Shown: positions 24,286 to 28,531 of the stretch, in pieces
How the letters are laid out: each line of letters begins with the position of its first letter
How positions within the stretch are numbered: the first letter of the stretch is position 1
From: Eggerthellaceae bacterium UBA5808
Lineage (GTDB): Bacteria; Actinomycetota; Coriobacteriia; Coriobacteriales; Eggerthellaceae
Reading direction: 5' to 3'
DNA length: 28,531 bases
Assembly (NCBI GenBank): GCA_002417975.1
Contig: DIDE01000078.1
Location: 1-28,531 of the forward strand
Program-made: the position numbers and the translations under genes
Notes under the pieces: model-generated
The model's input: only the letters and a program-made list of their open reading frames with translations
The model's database searches: none
What the model was told of the DNA's origin: nothing

Positions 24286-25548
24286 ATGAACGTTGAAATT
24301 GCAGATCGTCTCGCGCAGAAGCGTCGTGATCGCGGTTTATCTCAGGAAGAACTTGCCGAAAAGCTCGGCGTATCGCGCCAAGCTGTATCAAAATGGGAGC
24401 GCTCGGAATCATCTCCAGACACCGATAACCTTATGGCGCTTGCTCAGCTGTACGGGGTGTCGCTCGATGAACTTTTATATGTCGATACGACCATAGAAGA
24501 AGACGTTGCATTCGAAGCAAAGGATCGCGTACAGCGTCAGCATGCATCGGCTCCATCGAATACTGATGCAAAGTCTCAATCGACTTCAGCGGCTGCTAGC
24601 GGAGATCCCTCGGAGAACACTGACAATGGGAAAGCAGATAGTAACGAGCCGTCAGACCGTACTAATCCGTCTGATGGCGCTGCGCGCTCGAGCAAGGTCC
24701 ATATTGGTCGTGGCGGTATTGACGTGAGGGACGAAAACCAATACGTACACATATCGTTTCGTGATGGCATCCATGTTAAAGATGGGAACAAGGGCGACGA
24801 AGTTCATATCGATTCTAATGGATTGCACGTTGTCGAAGATGGCAAAACAGTTGTAGGAGATGATGATACGAAAACATATGGTGATATGCATACGGCGCAT
24901 GATCATCATGGGACAACGCATCACTCTAAATCCTCAAGCAATAAAGGAAACGATTATACCTACGACTACCATTATCACTACAATTATGATGATCATGATA
25001 GGCACAATGAGTTTCATAAGCGTCGTCATGAAAACAAGCATCATCGTAGCGCTTGGTCATCGTTTCCGATTTGTGCTGTCGTTGTAACACTCTATTTACT
25101 GGTCGGGTTTATCTGGGGACAGTGGGCGATGGGAACGTTCCTTCTGCTGATCATCCCCGCCTACTATATGATTGTTGACGATTTGGTTCGTCATCTCCGC
25201 CCTGCGCGGGCGGCGGCGACACTCTATTCGATTGCCGCAACTGCTTGGTTTTTATGGATGGCATTTATCATGAACCAGGCGCATCCTGCTTGGATTATTT
25301 TCCTTACGATACCGATTGTCCATTGGGCGTGTCATTCTCTATCTCATTGGTGGAGACACCGCGCAAAAGATGATATTGCTACTGCTAAGGCGACAGAAGC
25401 GTCAACCGCACATGCAGATGCATCACCAAGTGAACAATCTACTCAAGCACATGATGTGTCGGATAATGCATCTTCTGCCGATGAACCATCGACGGTAGGT
25501 ACCGCTACGATGGAGCCCATCGATGATGAGACGGAAAAAAGTAAGTAG
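24286..25548 (+). CDS. XRE-family regulator fused to a His-rich segment and membrane helices
   Basis: Numbering is from ATG 24286 (420 residues), chosen because GAAGGGA lies 9 bases upstream; the frame opens at ATG 24256. Residues 1-65 are a Cro/C1-type helix-turn-helix (GLSQEELAEKLGVSRQAVSKW). A Ser/Asp-rich linker (about 80-135) leads to three short beta-type repeats with VHI...GI/GL.V cores (137-187), then a segment with 14 His in 52 residues (202-253), then about four membrane helices (about 258-280, 287-302, 307-326, 330-350) ending in HWACHSLSHWWRH, and a polar tail. The XRE-plus-C-terminal-helices layout is common in Gram-positive bacteria, but the repeat and His-rich insert are unusual. 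A divalent metal sensor or membrane-tethered repressor is a reasonable inference. It is followed by a strong terminator. Confidence 0.88.
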   Translation: MNVEIADRLAQKRRDRGLSQEELAEKLGVSRQAVSKWERSESSPDTDNLMALAQLYGVSLDELLYVDTTIEEDVAFEAKDRVQRQHASAPSNTDAKSQSTSAAASGDPSENTDNGKADSNEPSDRTNPSDGAARSSKVHIGRGGIDVRDENQYVHISFRDGIHVKDGNKGDEVHIDSNGLHVVEDGKTVVGDDDTKTYGDMHTAHDHHGTTHHSKSSSNKGNDYTYDYHYHYNYDDHDRHNEFHKRRHENKHHRSAWSSFPICAVVVTLYLLVGFIWGQWAMGTFLLLIIPAYYMIVDDLVRHLRPARAAATLYSIAATAWFLWMAFIMNQAHPAWIIFLTIPIVHWACHSLSHWWRHRAKDDIATAKATEASTAHADASPSEQSTQAHDVSDNASSADEPSTVGTATMEPIDDETEKSK

Positions 25549-25600
25549 GTAGCTTGGTGGTAGCGATGCAATAACATTGCTGCGGAGAAACGATAGAATC

Positions 25601-25629
25601 ATACGGCCGCTTATTGCGGCCGTATTTTG
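25601..25629 (+). terminator. Strong intrinsic terminator after the XRE gene
   Basis: ATACGGCCGC (25601-25610) and GCGGCCGTAT (25616-25625) form a perfect 10-bp stem with loop TTATT, followed by TTTGT. It lies only 21 bases before the rlmB start codon. Confidence 0.92.
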
Positions 25630-25641
25630 TATGCGTACACT
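25614..25641 (+). promoter_or_regulatory. Candidate rlmB promoter overlapping the upstream terminator
   Basis: TTGCGG (25614-25619), inside the terminator stem, and TACACT (25636-25641) are 16 bases apart. Transcription would begin at about 25648-25651, at or next to the ATG. TATAAG (25641-25646) is an alternative -10 but would start slightly inside the gene. There is no Shine-Dalgarno sequence. Confidence 0.45.
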
Positions 25642-25650
25642 ATAAGCATT

Positions 25651-26412
25651 ATGAATGAATACATCGAAGGTAAACGTCCCGTTATCGAAGCGCTGCGCAC
25701 AGGAATTCCTCTGCGTGAGGTTCTCTTTGCCGACAACGTCCAGCATGACGGGCTTATACAAGATATCAATCGCAAAGCACGTGCGGCGCATATCCCGGTA
25801 AAAACAGTACCACGCCATACGCTCGATGAGCAGTCGGCGCGCGGAAGCCATCAGGGAGTTATGGCGCTTACGCGTTCATTCCCCTATAGCGGCTTTAACG
25901 ATATTCTTGCGATCGCACATCGCCAGGCTGCAAACAATGGTGGCCATGCACTTATTGTTGTGCTTGATCACATTACCGACGAAGGCAATCTTGGCGCGAT
26001 TGCGCGATCTGCCGAAGTCGTGGGTGCTGCTGGAATTATTCTTCCCAATAAACGCAGTGCGCAGGTAACGGCGGCAACGTACAAAAGTTCCGCTGGCGCA
26101 ATTACCCATCTTGCCGTTGCTCGTGTAGCAAATATTGGCAAGGCGCTCGATCGGCTTAAAGAAGAAGGATTTTGGGTTGCAGGCGCGAGTGAGCGCGCCG
26201 ATCAAGAGATTTGGGATGCTGATCTTCGCGGTCCTATCTGCTTAGTCATGGGAAGTGAAGGCGATGGACTTGCACGTCTTACACAAACGAAGTGTGACTT
26301 TCTTATAGCTCTTCCTCAGGTCGGTCAGACGGCATCGCTTAATGTTGCTCAATCGGCGACGGCGTGTATGTATGAATATCTGCGCCAGAATCGTCCTTCG
26401 GCTAAGGAATAG
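25651..26412 (+). CDS. rlmB: 23S rRNA (guanosine-2'-O-)-methyltransferase RlmB / TrmH family
   Basis: This 253-residue SPOUT methyltransferase uses S-adenosylmethionine to methylate a ribose 2'-OH in 23S rRNA, by homology G2251. It has the small N-terminal substrate-binding domain (about 1-75, starting with the typical IEGKRPVIEAL) and the knotted catalytic domain with motif 1 DHITDEGNLGAIARSAE (Asn113, Arg119), motif 2 VMGSEGDGL (Glu203) and motif 3 LPQVGQTASLNVAQSA (Ser229, Asn231). Motif 1 has TDEGN where DPxN is usual. The start ATG 25651 fits the family's N-terminus. It is followed by a rae1-like gene, the same pair as yacO-yacP in Bacillus. Confidence 0.95.
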   Translation: MNEYIEGKRPVIEALRTGIPLREVLFADNVQHDGLIQDINRKARAAHIPVKTVPRHTLDEQSARGSHQGVMALTRSFPYSGFNDILAIAHRQAANNGGHALIVVLDHITDEGNLGAIARSAEVVGAAGIILPNKRSAQVTAATYKSSAGAITHLAVARVANIGKALDRLKEEGFWVAGASERADQEIWDADLRGPICLVMGSEGDGLARLTQTKCDFLIALPQVGQTASLNVAQSATACMYEYLRQNRPSAKE

Positions 26413-26517
26413 TCGTAGACAATGTATCGGCATGGGCGGATACAGAGCTATAAAAGGACGGATTATCAGTAGATTTAAGTGGCGTATTGGCATGAGTTGC
26501 AGGAAGGGGCTATCTCA

Positions 26518-27057
26518 ATGAATGATCGCAATAAGCTGCTTATCGTAGACGGTTATAACGTGCTGCGAAGTGGAAGTCGCTATCGCTCACTGCGCAATGA
26601 CCCTGACTATACTGATGATACGTTCAATCGTTCCCGCGAAGCGCTGATTAAAGATGTCATAGGCTTTGCTGGCCGTGATTTTAAAGAGGCTGTTATTGTC
26701 TTTGACGGCGCGGCGAATCAATTTTCTGATGGAAAGCCGCAAAGCGTTGGTGGAGTAAAGATTATATTTTCGCCATCGGGATCATCGGCAGATAATGTTA
26801 TCGAAAAGATTGCGCATGATGCGCGCGAGCGTGATGTCGAAACGCTTGTGGTATCAAGCGATGCGACGATTCAAGATACCGTTTTCGGCGGTGGCGTTGA
26901 TCGCATGAGTGCTGAGGGATTTTCCCGTGAAGCGCGCCGTCTTGATGAAGAGACTGAACTTGATGAAGCACCTGTCATATCGCGGAAAAATACGATGGGC
27001 GAGCGGCTTGATAGCGAGACGTATAAAAAGTTACAGGCTTTGCGCGATCGACTCTAA
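26518..27057 (+). CDS. NYN-domain (YacP/Rae1-like) endoribonuclease
   Basis: This 179-residue PIN-like NYN-domain protein has VDGYNVLR (Asp11 region), a second acidic site VIVFDGAAN, SSADNVIEKIA and VVSSDATIQDTVFGGG, the ordered acidic residues of the nuclease site. Bacillus Rae1 (YacP) cleaves mRNA in the ribosomal A site. The C-terminal part (RRLDEETEL and onward) is charged and probably helical. The start ATG 26518 has AGGAAGGGG 8 bases upstream. It lies 105 bases after rlmB in the same direction, as in Firmicutes, supporting orthology. Enzymatic activity is inferred from family only. Confidence 0.87.
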   Translation: MNDRNKLLIVDGYNVLRSGSRYRSLRNDPDYTDDTFNRSREALIKDVIGFAGRDFKEAVIVFDGAANQFSDGKPQSVGGVKIIFSPSGSSADNVIEKIAHDARERDVETLVVSSDATIQDTVFGGGVDRMSAEGFSREARRLDEETELDEAPVISRKNTMGERLDSETYKKLQALRDRL

Positions 27058-27350
27058 AGGGTTATCGATGCTTTGGGAATAACGCTCAAAGTATAAGTGT
27101 CGGATAGTCTGGCATTAAAGTACGAGATTGGGCTCTTTCTGCACTGCCTTCAAATCCTGTGCAATGAGGTAGTTTTGCATTCTTTTTAAGCGCAAGATTT
27201 TGCATCAAAATGCTGCTATGTTTCCTTGAAAGAACAGCAAACCAACACACTTCAATAAAATATTTCTTGACATGACATTCACAAAGGGGTACTTTAGGAA
27301 ATTGCGATTTTTCGCAGTTTTACGGATTTTCTTGAAGGAGGAAAAGCCCC
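27058..27350. other. Intergenic region upstream of rpoB
   Basis: No gene is seen. It contains weak AT-rich inverted repeats (for example ATTTTG/CAAAAT near 27197-27212), the rpoB promoter at 27267-27295, a short leader hairpin TGCGA/TCGCA near 27303-27316 and the rpoB ribosome site. Confidence 0.5.
27267..27295 (+). promoter_or_regulatory. rpoB promoter
   Basis: A perfect -35 TTGACA (27267-27272), a 17-base spacer and -10 TACTTT (27290-27295) predict transcription from about 27302, giving a leader of about 50 bases. Confidence 0.75.
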
Positions 27351-28531
27351 GTGGCGCAAGCAAAAAAACCAGCTTCTAGCAGCCTTTATAGGAGTCGCAG
27401 AAGCTTCGCAAAGATTCCCGCCGTCATTGACGTGCCCAATCTTATTGCGATCCAAACCGACAGTTTCGATTGGTTCAAGCATGATGGACTAACGGATGCT
27501 TTCGATGACATTTGTCCGATCGAATCGAGCGCAAAAGATATGCGTGTCGAGATCGGAGCTCATGAATTCGGCGAACCTAAATTTACCGTCGATGAATGTA
27601 AGCGTAAGGATGTTTCCTATCAGGCTCCGCTGAATGCTCAGGTTCGTTTCATGAACCTTGAGACCGGCGAAATCAAGGAGCAGGAAGTATTCATGGGCGA
27701 TTTCCCACTCATGACTCCTCGGGGAACCTTCATTATTAACGGCACCGAGCGTGTCGTTGTCAGCCAGTTGGTACGTAGCCCTGGTGTATATTTTTCCGCA
27801 GAGCGTGATAAGACGTGCGATAAGCTTATCTATAACGCCAAAGTCATTCCTTCTCGCGGTGCTTGGCTCGAATTCGAGACCGACAAGCGCGATATCCTTT
27901 CGGTTCGTATCGACCGTAAGCGTAAGCAGCCCGCCACGCTGTTGATTCGTGCTCTCGGCTTAGCTGAGACACGTGAAGAGATCATTGATCTCTTTGGTGA
28001 TTCCGAAATGATGCTTCGCACACTTGATCGCGATCCTGCGACAACGCGTGATGAATCACTTATTGAACTTTATAAACGTTTCCGTCCAGGCGAGCCGCCA
28101 ACAATTGATTCGGCCCGTACGCTACTCGACGGTCTCTTCTTTAACCCGCAGCGCTATAACCTGGCTAAAGTTGGTCGTTATAAGATCAACAAGAAGCTTG
28201 GGTTTGATCCTTCAAACGATGCGTCAACTCTTACCAAAGAAGACATCATCGATTCAATCCGCTACATCATCGCTCTGCATGATGGTGAAGATGGCTTTGT
28301 CACCGATGATATCGACCATTTTGGCAATCGTCGTATTCGTACTGTTGGTGAATTGATTCAGAATCAATTCCGCATTGGTCTATCTCGCATGGAACGTGTC
28401 GCTCGCGAGCGTATGAGCATGCAGGAACCTGACGAGATTACGCCGCAAAGTTTGATCAACATTCGTCCTATCGTTGCTTCAATCAAAGAGTTCTTCGGAT
28501 CTTCTCAGTTGTCGCAGTTCATGGACCAGTC
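27351..28531 (+). CDS. rpoB: RNA polymerase beta subunit, N-terminal part (runs off the window)
   Basis: This is the catalytic-core subunit of RNA polymerase; 393 codons are present and the frame is open at the right edge. GTG 27351 is preceded by AAGGAGG (27335-27341) at 9 bases. Recognisable segments are IPNLI-like DVPNLIAIQTDSFDWF, VFMGDFPLMTPRGTFIINGT, ERVVVSQLVRSPGVYF, and near the end FGSSQLSQFMDQ, which is the beginning of rifampicin-resistance cluster I. The residues visible there (Ser-Gln-Leu-Ser-Gln-Phe-Met-Asp-Gln) are wild-type-like, so no resistance change is seen up to the cut. The gene has its own promoter, and no rplJ/rplL lies immediately upstream. Confidence 0.97.
   Translation, partial: MAQAKKPASSSLYRSRRSFAKIPAVIDVPNLIAIQTDSFDWFKHDGLTDAFDDICPIESSAKDMRVEIGAHEFGEPKFTVDECKRKDVSYQAPLNAQVRFMNLETGEIKEQEVFMGDFPLMTPRGTFIINGTERVVVSQLVRSPGVYFSAERDKTCDKLIYNAKVIPSRGAWLEFETDKRDILSVRIDRKRKQPATLLIRALGLAETREEIIDLFGDSEMMLRTLDRDPATTRDESLIELYKRFRPGEPPTIDSARTLLDGLFFNPQRYNLAKVGRYKINKKLGFDPSNDASTLTKEDIIDSIRYIIALHDGEDGFVTDDIDHFGNRRIRTVGELIQNQFRIGLSRMERVARERMSMQEPDEITPQSLINIRPIVASIKEFFGSSQLSQFMDQ

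Overview
The window looks like the chromosome of an anaerobic member of the Coriobacteriia (Actinomycetota), most likely Eggerthellales. Cryptobacterium is one candidate, but this is an inference from gene style rather than a database match. The pointers are moderate GC, a membrane-embedded LuxR-type regulator next to a YfcC-type antiporter, rubrerythrin, a surface autolysin with ChW repeats, and sortase-anchored pilin genes. No rRNA, tRNA, CRISPR array, IS element or prophage was seen.

Layout. (1) 1-2997 is a pilus locus: the 3' end of a pilin-type surface protein with an LPKAG sorting signal, two class C sortases and a small membrane protein. It ends at a hairpin terminator shared with a converging gene. 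(2) 3285-8405 carries housekeeping genes: an M18 aminopeptidase on the minus strand, an AqpZ-like aquaporin, rubrerythrin and IMP dehydrogenase, the last closed by a near-perfect terminator. (3) 8406-9541 has no convincing gene and contains a degenerate 52-63 bp minisatellite. (4) 9542-13879 carries an alpha/beta hydrolase, a converging membrane-bound LuxR-type regulator and, across a 706-bp divergent intergenic region, a YfcC/DcuC-family transporter. (5) 14044-21708 is a cell-envelope region: a MOP-type flippase, a 1298-residue two-headed autolysin with 12 ChW repeats, and a GT2 / DUF2304 / GT2 operon. (6) 21906-25548 carries a tiny membrane protein, a YfcE-type phosphoesterase, a divergent ClC channel lacking the usual gating glutamate, and an XRE-type regulator fused to a histidine-rich segment and membrane helices. 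(7) 25651-28531 carries rlmB and rae1 (yacP-like), followed by the 5' end of rpoB behind its own promoter. The window stops inside the rifampicin-resistance region of rpoB.

How the genes work together. The pilin and sortases form one assembly and anchoring module. The flippase, autolysin and glycosyltransferases suggest export and remodelling of surface glycan or peptidoglycan, although only the GT2 / DUF2304 / GT2 set is clearly one operon. The LuxR-type protein probably controls itself and perhaps the divergent transporter. The rlmB-rae1 pair matches the order seen in Bacillus near the RNA polymerase genes and concerns ribosome and RNA metabolism.

The items most worth a second look are the XRE/His-rich/membrane protein, the autolysin's 450-bp super-repeats, the minisatellite, the ClC variant, and two genes whose promoters sit so close to the start codon that leaderless mRNAs are likely.
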